Made by a program: the position numbers and the translations under genes. Below, in pieces: positions 11,603 through 22,454 of a stretch of 64,000 nt of DNA. The stretch is from Cladorhizidae sp. MBARI D1340-BT2. Taxonomy: Eukaryota > Porifera > Demospongiae > Poecilosclerida > Cladorhizidae. The notes beneath the pieces were generated by a model, which saw only the letters and a list, made by a program, of their open reading frames with translations, searched no databases and was not told the origin of the DNA. Positions within the stretch are counted from its first letter, which is position 1. Each line of letters starts with the position of its first letter. The stretch spans positions 2,347,803 through 2,411,802 of the forward strand of contig JAQNBH010000011.1 in NCBI GenBank assembly GCA_028752905.1. The letters are read 5' to 3'.

Positions 11603-11747
11603 ATTATAAATAATTAGAATGACCTTCTCTACTAGAATAAGGCTAGAATATCTAGTCGAAATGTGGAGAGAATACATTTCAAGTTGACTATTGCGAAGGT
11701 CATTTTAATTTAGTTACAACTGAGAGTTTGTTGAGGGATTATAAATA
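11603..11747 (+). ncRNA. Hammerhead-like mini-element, degenerate copy
   Basis: The core reads aaggctagaatatctagtcg followed by aaatgtgg. A ctag/ctag stem, the GAAA and the tail acaactgagagtttgttg match the copy at 62266-62400. The CTGATGA box is eroded to ctagaata. Outer arms aatgacctt and aaggtcatt are complementary. A 10-bp direct repeat, attataaata, flanks it at 11603-11612 and 11738-11747, as expected for an insertion. Confidence 0.55.
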
Positions 11748-11819
11748 TTGTGCACTAACATGGCAGATATATAGCAACCACTGTCACTAATTGTGCAAGC
11801 GGGAAGAAACTCTTCCAAC

Positions 11820-12155
11820 TGAGCATAATTGCTGCAACCAGTTCAAACTGAACACAGCAACTGCAACCAGTTCAAACTGAGAACATCGTCTGTAACCAGT
11901 TCAAACTGAGCATCAGCTGCTGCAAGTGGTTGAAACTGAGAATCAGAGCTGCAACCAGCTCAGACCGGCTGTAACCAGTTCAAACTGTGCATCAGCAGCT
12001 GCAACCAGTTCAAACTGAGCATCAGCAGCTGTAACCAGTTCAAACTGAACACATCGTCTGTAACCAGTTCAGACTGACCATCAGCAGCTGCAACCAGTTC
12101 ACATCGTCTGTAACCAGTTCAAACTGAACATCAGCAGCTATAACCAGTTCAAACT
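11820..12155. repeat. About 30-bp minisatellite
   Basis: About eleven imperfect units built on the string aaccagttcaaactgagcat followed by a cagcagctg-type spacer. Units differ by substitution and small indels. There is no coding sign. Confidence 0.9.
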
Positions 12156-12440
12156 GAAGGGGGGACGCCTGAATTTTTTAATACAAAAACTTGTGGTTAC
12201 CACTTTATAGCTCCATAGATTCTGCAAACTTCATTGTATGGACTTGATATGTTATAGCTCAAAAGATAGGTCTCTTTGTGTGCTCTCTTTTGATACTAAA
12301 ATATTTTTCATAGGTATAACTATAGCCAAGTTACTGGAGCTAAAGTGGATGGAACCTCAAAACCAGAATGCCACATAAATATCTCCAGCTTGCCAAGTGC
12401 TAGAGAGTTGAAATTAGCACCAGTGGCTAGAGGAGTGTGT
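12156..12440 (+). repeat. Foldback element arm, third location
   Basis: It starts with aaggggggacgcctg, like the termini of the 47808-48556 element, and continues through agctcaaaagataggtctct. It is followed by about 200 bp of other sequence, then tttcattaggcgctaaaacg at 12652-12671, the inner part of the same arm. An insertion at about 12437-12640 therefore splits it. Confidence 0.7.
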
Positions 12441-13528
12441 GTGTTGGTGAAAACCAACTTTATTATTCAAATAAAGTGAATACATACACAGCAGTACCTG
12501 GTAGGAAGTACCTAGAGAAGGGGCTTGTAAGACAATAAACAAATAATGACAGCACAATAATAAAATAGTAAATATATGTATAGTTAAAGCAGTGGTCGAC
12601 AAGAGTTCCATGACATATCCAGTCTTGCACCTACTCTATGCAATGAGTGTTTTCATTAGGCGCTAAAACGTAAGATGTGGTCAAGAGTGGTTTGAAAGTC
12701 ACCCTTAGCACCTAACGAAACAAGATGTAGTGGAGCCTTGGGGGGGGGGGGGGGGGAGGGGGGGCAGGAGAAAAAGGGAATGATAACAAACCACATGTCT
12801 GTGAAGTACATGAACGTGGAGAGAAGTTTCATTGAAGTGAGCAGGAGAGTTTGGTTCTGTATTGTACATGTTTTCTGCAACACTGTTGTACAAAGTGTGT
12901 TTTTCTTGAAAGCTGATGGTATTGGGAATATATATTATATAGGGTTAGGCTTCCCTGAAATATTCAATATAAGGGGTACAGGAGTGACCCAAGTGAGTCT
13001 CAGATCAGAGAGAGAGAGAATTTCCGATAGGAACCAAAGATCATTCATCAGCTCTCCATACAACCAGTTCCTTTCTTCCCTGCCACCACTTCCCTACGCA
13101 ATGCATCACACACTCGCCCACCTCCTCTATCACTGAATCACTTACTCCCCCCCAGCAGCAGCCACCTTTCCATCCTTATACCCACTCTTCTATATTCATC
13201 CAGCCACTGTCCAGCCCATAATATAATTCTGCACCACATCCACCAGTACCAGCCGACACCTTCCCCTGCACCACTACCACACATGATACACCTCTCACCC
13301 CCAATTATCCTATATGACTTCTTATCCTCTAATAACCCAGCCAACACAGTCCTCATTCTAAATTACAACCGCACACCTTCCTGACCATGCATGGACCTCA
13401 CAAAACTCTACCCCTGCACCATTCTTTGCCAATTTATAAAATATCAGCACACTCTTGCTGCTTACTTCCTCCTCCCAATCCCTCTCAATTTCTCCAAAAC
13501 TTTCTCCTTCCACCTACCCCACACCTCT
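12441..13528. other. No supportable gene; G17 tract
   Basis: Contains a G17 run at 12740-12756 followed by a G-rich purine stretch. On the minus strand, 13138-13400 is Trp- and Gly-rich when read, possibly LINE-derived, but I recognise no motif. Confidence 0.4.
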
Positions 13529-13740
13529 TCAACTGTTTCCTCCCAACTCTTGCTCAAGCTCTCTCACCTCCTCTTCCCACCCTATGAATATTTCTTCCAA
13601 TGCCTCCTGATACTCCTCCCAGTCTAGCCTAATGTCAACTCTCCCATTTATATCACTCTTTTCCCCCCTTGTATCTCCCTCCCAACCTAATTTCAAGGTT
13701 ATGGTCCAACCCCACATCCAGCTTGCTTTAGTCCTCAACT
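13529..13740 (-). mobile_element. LINE fragment, end of endonuclease and linker
   Basis: In a minus frame GLDHNLKLGWEGD resembles the last endonuclease motif of LINEs. It is followed by RVDIRLDWEEYQEALEE, the acidic linker that usually precedes reverse transcriptase. Downstream the reading is lost. It would fit between the fragments at 3484-4190 and 43350-45660 in one element type. Confidence 0.4.
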
Positions 13741-14028
13741 ACCACCCTAGCTATATACATCCATGGCTTTACTAAACAACGTATATATGACTGACTTTCT
13801 CTCTCCACATTCCCATGTCCACCTACTAATTATTGTTACAAGTGAAAAGTTCGGAGGATCACTTAATGGACGAAAAAGTGCCTCAGTTTGCTTGCGCTCA
13901 AATAATTGCACGTGCCAGCACGTTTAATGGCAGTAACGATCCCTTACAATTTCCCCCCCCTTATTTTTATTATTTTTATAATTATATTATCAATACAATT
14001 AATGAATAAATAGATTAATAAATGGCAG

Positions 14029-14800
14029 TCACTCCCTAAGGCGCCCCAAGATCGAAGCAGCATTCCCACGCTGTACTGCCATCGATAAGCGCTGCAGGAG
14101 GCAAGTGGTAGCATGGCTGTCACCTGTCTCTCTCCTCAGATGTTTCCCAAGTCTTTAAGGAATAGGAGAGACTTGGGCCCAATTGCTCCTGATGTTTCAA
14201 TGGCTATAGGCACAAAGAGGTGGGTGGTGGGGAGAGCACTGTATTTGCTGCACTTCCTTTCTTCAGCTATTGCTGCTACCTCTCCAGCAGCCCGACTCAA
14301 ATAGGAAGGGGCAAAAGTGTCCGGACATGTGGTATCCCACACCAACACCTTTCCACATCTCCATGGTGCTATTGTAACCCTATCAGGTATTTTCCTATCC
14401 AATCTCAGCAGGCCTGGAGGTTCTAATCGAGCTGGTATCTTTGCAGAGAGAAGGGCCCTGTGTATTATATGATTGAGGGTTGCGGGTTGCATGGCGGTAG
14501 TGGCATCCTTCGTTCTTTCTGCAGCTCAGTGCATGCCTTCCTAGGGAGTCTACCTGAGCACCACAGGTATGAGAGCCACAGATGGAAACACCAAGGTGCA
14601 GTCCAACAGCAATCTGAAGACTTTCATCATCCAGATGCAGTCCAAGTGGTGAAATAGGCAGGGCATGCAACCAAGCACCAGATTCTTTTGTTGCAGCTGC
14701 TAACAATCTTCCACGGTTGACATCATCTGGGGCCTCATCCACTAAGTGCTTTGCCAGTTTGCAATGCAATTTGGAGCATTCTGAAGTAGTGTTAGGTGTG
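14029..14800 (-). pseudogene. C-terminal part of a LINE reverse transcriptase protein
   Basis: The reading begins near 14800 and runs through RGRLLAAATKESGAWLHALP, LGLHLDDESLQIAVGLHLG and HALSCRK (14395-14769), then IPARLEPPGLLRLDRKIPDR, VLVWDTTCPDTFAPSYL and VPIAIETSGAIG (14136-14492), ending after QRLSMAVQRGNAASILGRL at the stop 14029-14031. It uses three frames, with shifts near 14480 and 14140. This is the C-terminal region of the group whose N-terminus and polymerase are at 4191-5952. A short related block recurs at about 15545-15605. The 5' part is truncated. Confidence 0.7.
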
Positions 14801-15875
14801 GATAGATAGATTTACTAAATAAAAAACGGCTTACCATTTGGACTGTTTTGGTAGTAAAATTATGACCAAAACGGTTCTTGAGTCCATGGCTGCGTGTCAG
14901 GGAAGGGAATACTCCTGTCCCTTGGTCTGGTGGGGGGTGTTGTCCCAGCCACTCAGACCTCTGGTCTTTCCCTGCGACAGACGCCTAGCTCTTTAGGGGG
15001 AGTGGCTGTGTACCATCCACTCACCGAGCTAAACCACTAATCTGTAACTCTGCCATATCTAGTGATTATATAGCTCTAGTGACTAGTATCTTCATCAAGT
15101 ATATGATACTTTTTAACAAACTCCTTATATATATTATTTTAGCTCGGCTGTCCAATCCGAGTGTTCCATCTGTGTTCAATGATTCCTCAGTATATGTAAT
15201 TTGTGCTGTCTCGTGACCTTGTGGTGATGTGTTGAAGGGTTTTCCACTTGTAGGCTTCAGTCAGGGATGATTGCTCTTGATTCCCTGACACTGCGACAGA
15301 GTAGCACAAATCCAGAAGACGAAAAGTTACGGTTTTTGGGTTTGTCCGCGAAGGTTTTTGGGGTCAAAATCAGCGGAAGTCAAACCAATGTAGAGCACTG
15401 TGCTACCGCACTCGCTTACATGTGATACAGCACACTTTGTTTGGCTTGCTAATTTTTGTTTTGCGTTTAACTGATTGCGATTTGGTAATCAAGGGTCATA
15501 AATAAATTAACCAATCTGCTATATAGCGGGTTAGGTTTTTCCCTTTCCCAATGCAGTTTGTAGCCTTCTGGAGCCTTCTGATATGATGTTAGGTGTGGAT
15601 ATACTTGACTTATTATTAAAAAGAACAGTATGAAAGTAACCTCTACGCCTCTGACAATGCAAACGATTCTTCCATATGCTTGTTATATAAGAAAAACAAA
15701 CCAATAGCTGGAGTGGGATCATTTTATCTAAATCATTAACGTCTCCAGTCTCCACTATAACTATATACATGCACTGACATCACAGCAGTAGATGTTTATA
15801 CAAAGAAAAGAAAAAACCCCAAAAAAAAAAGATGACACAAAACAAGTGAGTCTCTACACATTTCAGTGATTATCC
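14801..15875. other. No gene seen; short LINE-like echo
   Basis: I find no supportable gene. About 60 bp at 15545-15605 resemble 14745-14805 (shared tgttaggtgtggata and flanking bases), so a second small piece of the same LINE may lie here. The part nearest 15875 may be 3' UTR of the following minus-strand gene. Confidence 0.4.
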
Positions 15876-17370
15876 TTAATCTCTATCTGAGGTATCAGTT
15901 TCCTTCAGAAGAGAAACAGGCCCCACGGTAGGCAAGGGTTTGATGTTCATGATTGGAGGCAGATACACATCCAAACGAAATTTCACTAAGCCCAGTACCA
16001 CTGCAAATCCAAGGGCTAATGCGAGACCCGTTGACACCTTCTTATCTGCATAAAAGAATTTCTGAGGAAATGACATATATATGCAAACACTGACTTTAGC
16101 TTATGCCAGCTTAAAGATATGTAATATAAGCCTAACTTGCTTCAGCCTCAACCCTGAGAACAATTGGTCTTTATAATTTCGATCAATATCACACTTGGTT
16201 GAGGGCAGGTTGAAGTATGTTGACAATAGCTCTATGGGGCCACACTGGACCAACACCACACTGGGTTGAGGCAGGTTGAAGTAGGTTGACAATAGCTCTA
16301 TGGGGACACACACTGGGTTGAGGCAGGTTGAAGTAGGTTGACAATGGCTCTATGGGGCCACACTGGACCACACCACACTGGGTTGAGGGCAGGTTGAATT
16401 ATGTTGACAGTAGCTCTATGGGGCCACGGGCCACACTGGACCAACACCACACTGGGTTGAGGCAGGTTGAAGTAGGTTGACAATAGCTCTATGGGGCCAT
16501 ACTGGACCAACACCACACTGGTTGAGGCAGGTTGAAGTAGGTTGACAATGGCTCTATGGGGACACACACTGGGTTGAGGGCAGGTTGAATTATGTTGACA
16601 GTAGCTCTATGGGGCCACACTGGACCAACACCACACTGGATTGAGGCAGGTTGAAGTAGGTTGACAATAGCTCTATGGGGACACACACTGGGTTGAGGGC
16701 AGGTTGAAGTGTGTTGACAATAGCTCTATGGGGCCACACTGGACCAACACCACACTGGGTTGAGGCAGGTTGAACTAGGTTCACAATAGCTCTATGGGGA
16801 CACACACTGGACCAACATCACACTGGGTGGAGGCAGGTTGAAGTAAGTTGACAGTGGCTCTATGGGGACACACACTGGACCAACACCACACTGGGTAGAG
16901 GCAGGTTGAAGTAGGTTAACAATAACTCTATGCTGAGACACACTGGACCACACCGATATATTGGGTTGAAGTAGGTTAAAATAAAATATACAAAGCTCCA
17001 AATTGCTAATGAACATTAACTGTTAGGGTATTCAAGTCATACTCTATCCAACACAGTCTCTATACATTACAACCATTCTCATGGCTTACAATGGAAACCA
17101 AACACTCCTCCTGCTAAAGCCCCTCCGATTGAAGCATTCATGAAGTCATCTTTGTCCCTCAGTCGAGCAGCCTGGCACACCGCACAGGCATAGACACCAC
17201 TGGCAGTCCCTGCAGTTAAGAGGAATGAATGAGAGAACAGAGGGAGAACAGAGGGTAACGAACATCCTCCCCTCCCCATGACACTGATGCAATGTACCTT
17301 CCGGTTTGGTATAGAAATATACACACCTCGTAAGAGTAAGAATTTATCCACTTCAATCAGCGCGCCCTTG
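15876..17370 (-). CDS. NDUFA11: NDUFA11-like complex I subunit, partial, spliced
   Basis: Two minus-strand exons join well. Exon 17090-17209 has acceptor ttaactgcag and donor gtaagc, and encodes TASGVYACAVCQAARLRD, KDDFMNASIGG and ALAGGVFGFH. Exon 15876-16045 (acceptor tgcag) completes the split codon as Tyr and continues KKVSTGLALALGFAVVLGLV, ending in ETDTSDRD at the stop. The Gly/Ala-rich membrane segments and the KDDFMNASIGG pattern resemble the Tim17/22-like NDUFA11 accessory subunit of NADH:ubiquinone oxidoreductase in the inner mitochondrial membrane. An upstream exon ending at 17327 (ALIEVDKFLLLRG) fits by phase and a gtgtgt donor, but is tentative. The first coding exon was not found. 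Another Tim17-family protein is possible. Confidence 0.55.
16196..16960. repeat. Intronic minisatellite, about 65-bp units
   Basis: Around eleven units containing ggcaggttgaagtaggttga, then caatagctctatgggg, then a variable cacactggaccaacacc stretch. The array lies wholly inside the 16046-17089 intron of the NDUFA11-like gene. Its long readings (CPHRAIVNLLQPAS) are repeat artefacts. Confidence 0.9.
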
Positions 17371-19071
17371 TAGTGTGCTGACTAAGCAATGTCTATTTGT
17401 GAGGGTGGCTTTGTTAGGTGTACTCTATTTCACGTCCATGAGTTTGAGCGCTGATTGATATCAACAGTTGAGCTCGACTAAGACAACACGGTAACATGCA
17501 CATCTACCCAAGAGAGAGGACTAGTAATGAATGCTTAGCATCGAGAGGCGAGGAAATGACAAGAGGAGATAGCAATTGGCCTAGCATAGCTGAACGCCTG
17601 ATATAGTACTGATCTCTATATTTATGTCATCATGTGTTAGATAGGAAAAGAGCCAAGAATTTATACATTCCTTACAGATTCCAAACTCATGCAAGCTCGA
17701 GCATTTGTTTAGCAAATCCATTCCATTCAAGGTGGTATCACACCTCTGCAGCCAGAGCACACTAATGAATCGAGTAGTTATGTCCGACTGAAACTCGAGC
17801 ATCTTTTCCTGTCAGCTATTCACCATGCAGCCTGCTCCCACCTACCTGTGCAACCAGTTTTCTTTCTTCCTTAACTTTAAATCTGCTCCCACTATTTTTA
17901 TCTTTCTCTTCACTATGATGGCCGTTCACCATTCCTTGTTTGCATAAGCCGGCATTAAGCCGGCATTATTTAAGGTAAGTGAGTTCAATTTTTTTTTAAC
18001 AGGTGAACATACGGTACAGATGCGTTTGCCATGCATGGCAACATCAAGTTTTCCACACAACTCCTCAGTGAGGACTTGTTTTGCTCACCACCATCCTAGG
18101 AGGGGTCCTACACTTTGGATGACATTGAAGTGGTTTATTTAATTTAATTTCAAATTGGCCAGGGGCACTGTTGTCATCATCACACCCATTCATTCTGTAA
18201 ACACTGGTTGTTTAGCACCCTGCTTCTAATGCCAACCCACAAGAAAGGGCGTACTTACCTGTGGATAAGTGCTTGCTAAACAATATTGCTAACTCATAGT
18301 CAATTTTTTAAGACAGAGAACTGAAGACCTAATCTTACGAGCTAGTGAGAAAGAAGCTAATCTCTTGAACCAGCCTAAGAAAGACCCAGTCTGTTAGAAG
18401 GAGCAAGTCTCTTAGGCAAATTAAGGAGCTAAGATGCCTCACTTTGCACTCGCTTATTCCTCAAGCATATTTGTCTACAGAACTATTTGGACATGCTTCA
18501 TGGCAAAAAGCTCCTTTTAACTAAGATGAGAACAATTCTTGAGATAGGATAGTTATTGGCATCCTCCACGAGCCAGAAGCACAATTGTTGGGAGCGTAGG
18601 AAAGTGTTTAGCAACTTCACAAGCCGTGGAGGCATACCTGTGTTACTAGAAGACTGAAAAGGGCTAGAAGTCCCCAGAAAATAAGCATCAAGAAGCTCTT
18701 CAGGAAATTATGCACAACTATAGTATATAGCAAGGTCCTTCAAAAATACAATGCCTAGGCAGTGAAGCTAATACGCATGTGCATAACCAACGAACGACGC
18801 CAAACTTCACAGCAATAGCGCCTAACAAAGATAGTAAATAATTATATTTTTTTATATTTTTATATTTTTTTATATAAAAAAAAATGCTTTTTTTCCAAAT
18901 AACAACAGTAACAAACTAATCTGGGACATCCCAGAGAGGGTTCACAGGTAATGATGTTAGGAAGTTCAGAATAAGATAGTTTCGAACGATGTCGAAGATG
19001 GCACTTTAGCAGCTTCTAGTGAGCTAAATATCGATAGGCTAAACAATCCGAGTTTACACTGTATATCAAGA
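17371..19071. other. No supportable gene
   Basis: Probably contains upstream exon(s) and promoter of the NDUFA11-like gene on the minus strand, but I could not place them. A T/A-rich run lies at 18840-18890. Confidence 0.35.
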
Positions 19072-20265
19072 GTGGCCATCTTCTTCATTTTCTTTCCCCT
19101 CCAGACCTCCTTGTCGTTGATCCTTCAATGTGCATGTGGAAGTATTGAAACTTCCACCATAGGCTTTCCCCAGGGTCAGCCACACCCTTCACCCTCGGAA
19201 GGATATACGCACGTGCAACTTTTGGCTAGGAGATCAAGAAGAAGACGGGGAACACCAACAAGCACATGTTTTAAAGGCTGTGCCTGTCAGCAAAATAATG
19301 AGGGAAAAAAGTGCATGCACAGGTTATAGACCTCTATAATGTCAGAGTCAACACTGTGCTTATAAAAATAAATGTCATACATTTTCTGGGTGTGGTCTTG
19401 TGTTGTCGTTGACGATGCCATGTCATGTGTGTTTGTCAGAGTTGAAATAAAGCCTTCCCCATATCTCTCGTCAGTGTATATCCCTGGATGGCTAGGGACA
19501 ACCACAAGCACCTATCAATCCACAGACATCCACATATTACCCCCATGTCCCCTCTGTCACAGATGACCAAGTTTCTATAGCTGTTCGTGGATATCCCTAG
19601 TAACCTGGTTGACATGAGATGTCTGCACAGCACTGGACATCTCTGGAGTTGTGAAGTGGGAAGAGCAGTGACAGCCTATAACTAGAGAGCGAACTTCGTC
19701 CAAAGCTCTGACTGGAAGGCTCCTGGATTGAGAGGGTTAAGTGACTATTCAGTATTGTGACGGCTGCAATTCCAACAAGGCATTCTCCCTACCCCACCCC
19801 CACCCCCCCCCACCCCCCTCCCCCCTCCTCCCCTCGGGTCTTTCTTTTGCAGTGACTAAAGGCTGTCAACTGGTAAGAAGGGGAAATTTCATGATTCTGA
19901 CACATACCCACACCACACCCACACACTATACACTCTCAAACAGGCATGGTTGCTAATTATTCCAATCTTGTCCACCTGCGATTAACATTGCTGTTGAGGA
20001 GGAGGGGTTTGCATTAAAAAAAAAAGAGGCCGATGATTGCAATTGCTGACTTCTAAAGCCTCTTTCTGAGGATCGTGCTGTTTCTGGAAGCCCGTCCACC
20101 GAAGGCTGCACAGGCATCAATCCACTGTTGCAGTTGAAGGAGGAGGTAATTCTGGAAGGATTTATTTGCTTTAAGTTTTGCTGTGCACCCAGCAGGACAT
20201 TGTTTGCATGCTTTAATGGAGAGCTGATTCTTCAACCAAGCCACAGCTCACTGTCTGCCGCATTA
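19072..20265. other. Small unrecognised ORF and spacer
   Basis: A plus-strand reading at 19072-19329 ends in RRRRGTPTSTCFKGCACQQN, a basic and Cys-rich tail such as is seen in some transposon proteins, but too short to assign. A C-rich stretch with CA repeats is at 19790-19930. A 35-bp block at about 20215-20250 recurs at 20430-20465, on either side of the small element at 20266-20421. Confidence 0.3.
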
Positions 20266-20421
20266 CAGGGTTTCATTTAGAAAATTGTCCAAGGGGGGGC
20301 AACTGGAGGAATCTGGATATTAAGGGGGGGGGGGGGGGCATGATGTCAAGCACTTATCAACATCAATAAGAATTTTAATAATACAATTTCCAAGGGGGGG
20401 GGTTAAATGAAACCAACCCTG
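20266..20421. mobile_element. G-rich MITE, about 156 bp
   Basis: The left end cagggtttcattta and the reverse complement of the right end, cagggttggtttcattta, form short terminal inverted repeats starting with CAG, as in hAT elements. Inside are runs of 7, 15 and 8-9 G. An exact 8-bp target duplication was not found. Confidence 0.45.
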
Positions 20422-20632
20422 TTAGTAACAATGGAGAGCTGATTCTTCAACCAAGCCATAGCTCACCGTACTTGCATTCTAATGATGTCATTAGCAATAA
20501 AAACCCAAGCAGTAGTTAGAGCTGTTACAAGTTACATGTAGCTGCAGTTCAATTGGAGGGCTCACTGTATTCTATAATGCATGGTAGGTCCCTCAGTGGA
20601 GGGTTGACGGAAAACTTGGCATGGCCATGCAT

Positions 20633-21186
20633 GGCATATGTATGTATGTATGTGTGTGTTCACTGTGTGTATGTATGTATGTATGTATGTGTTCACTGTG
20701 TGTATGTATGTATGTATGTATGTGTTCACTGTGTGTATGTATCTATGTATGTATGTGTTCACTGTGTGTATGTATCTATGTATGTATGTATGTATGTGTG
20801 TGTTCACTGTGTGTATGTATGTATGTATGTATGTGTTCACTGTATGTATGTATCTATGTATGTATGCGTTCACTGTGTGTATGTATGTATGTATGCATGT
20901 GTTCACTGTGTGTATGTATGTATGTATGTATGTGTTCACTGTGTGTATGTATGTATGTATGTGTGTTCACTGTGTGTATGTATCTATGTATGTATGTGTT
21001 CACTGTATGTATGTATCTATGTATGTATGTGTTCATTGTATGTATGTATCTATGTATGTATTCACTGTGTGTATGTATCTATGTATGTATGTGTTCACTG
21101 TATGTATCTATGTATGTATGTGTTCACTGTGTGTATGTATCTATGTATGTATGTATTTATGTTCACTGTGTGTATCTATGTATCAC
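20633..21186. repeat. GTAT-rich microsatellite, left block
   Basis: Higher-order units of about 32-40 bp, each a gtgttcactgtgt segment followed by several gtat repeats, some gtatctat. Long open readings on both strands are period artefacts. The same unit reappears at 26536-26705 beyond the transposon. Confidence 0.9.
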
Positions 21187-21527
21187 CCATTCCATGTAAA
21201 GGTACCCTTCAAAGTGGAAATAAAACAAAACAATTTTTGCCAACTTTCATTGTTTGTTGGAAAGAGGAATGTTTAAATGGTATAAATTCAAGCCGATTGG
21301 TCCATCTGGCGACCTATAACAACCTTGGGAAGTGGGTTGACCAGTCAAGTCCCTACCAGTGTTAAAATGTTCCATTCCAGTTAATTGGAATTCCTCAAGG
21401 GTTATCACTTGTTATTGCATCATCCTTTGCTCTATCTGGTAGCCATTACATCTCCTGTTCAAGTTCTATCAAGGTTTTGCCTGAAAGTTTTTAGAATTTC
21501 AGAACGTGAAAACTCCGGCAAAATGTC

Positions 21528-21710
21528 GTCACACGAGTCACACAAGTAAGTACATTTATTAATCTAGCTCTCTATCAAGTGATAATTACCGAGTGTCTCC
21601 TTGTAAGAGTGTCATTGCTATAGGAAGGAGTAAGAATAGCCAAATAGATTTTTATCATGGTCACCTATTGTCAGTACAGTGCCTTCCTAATTTTATGTCA
21701 CACGAGTCAC
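21528..21710 (+). promoter_or_regulatory. 14-bp motif gtcacacgagtcac, two left copies
   Basis: Exact copies lie at 21528-21541 and 21697-21710. The first overlaps the coding start of exon 1 and encodes part of MSSHESH; the second is in the intron. Three related copies lie near the other end. They may be subterminal transposase-binding sites; the cgagtcac half is also close to an AP-1-like site. Confidence 0.5.
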
Positions 21711-22454
21711 AGGATAGGGATATCATTCTTGCTACTTGATGATTGTTTATAGTCCATTCCACGATTCCATGTCGTAGAACGAGAGTTGATGGATAGTAAG
21801 GGAGGAGTAGCATCAAGACAACCCATTTTACTTGTCAAGGTGTCACATAATCAAGTCAAGTTTGTTGCCATGCTTCCAATGTAACAGGAGCTATTCTAGC
21901 CAAAGTTACTGAATTCTAAAGCATGAACTGTAGTAAGCAGAAAATAATGAGACTTTTTAAAATTTCTTTTAGGCCTGATGATGGGAAGACTGCAGCGAGA
22001 CAAAGACGATATCGCACAAAGCTGAAGTGTGATACAGACCAGTATGACAAATACAAAGCTCGAAATGCTGGATACTCCCAGGAACACCGAGCGAAGACCT
22101 TGTCAGCTGATGCCCTGGAAAAGGAACGAGAAAAAGCCCGCATACGGAAACAGCGGTCTAGGGAGAAGAAGAAGGCCAAGATTGTTACTCCTTTGGCACA
22201 GGCCAGTCCCAAAGCTTTTTTATCATCACGGTCATTGGGAAAAGCGGTTAATAAGGCTAGGGGGTCTCTTCAAAGCCCTCGAAAGAAGAAAGCAGTTCTC
22301 TGGAGACTGGCAGATGACTTCGGTCTGGCCATGAAAAAAAGACCAGGATGACACGTCTTGCAAATGAGACGGTGGAGTTAGTGCGAGCTGTCTATGTGCG
22401 AGATGATGTCAGTCGCATGGCACCAGGCAAACGTGATGTCATAACAGTGCGTTC

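Noticed and set aside
12738..13136. Plus ORF starting in a G run
   Set aside because: The start is inside a homopolymer, and the composition is low-complexity with no family features.
14975..15050. tRNA-like box A on the minus strand (tagctcggtgag)
   Set aside because: No box B at the right distance and no cloverleaf pairing.
16101..17016. Series of minus ORFs with CPHRAIVNLLQPAS repeats
   Set aside because: Translations of the intronic minisatellite in shifting frames.
20553..21365. Long ORFs rich in Cys, Tyr, Val and Met or His, Thr, Ile and Tyr
   Set aside because: Translations of the GTAT microsatellite on both strands.
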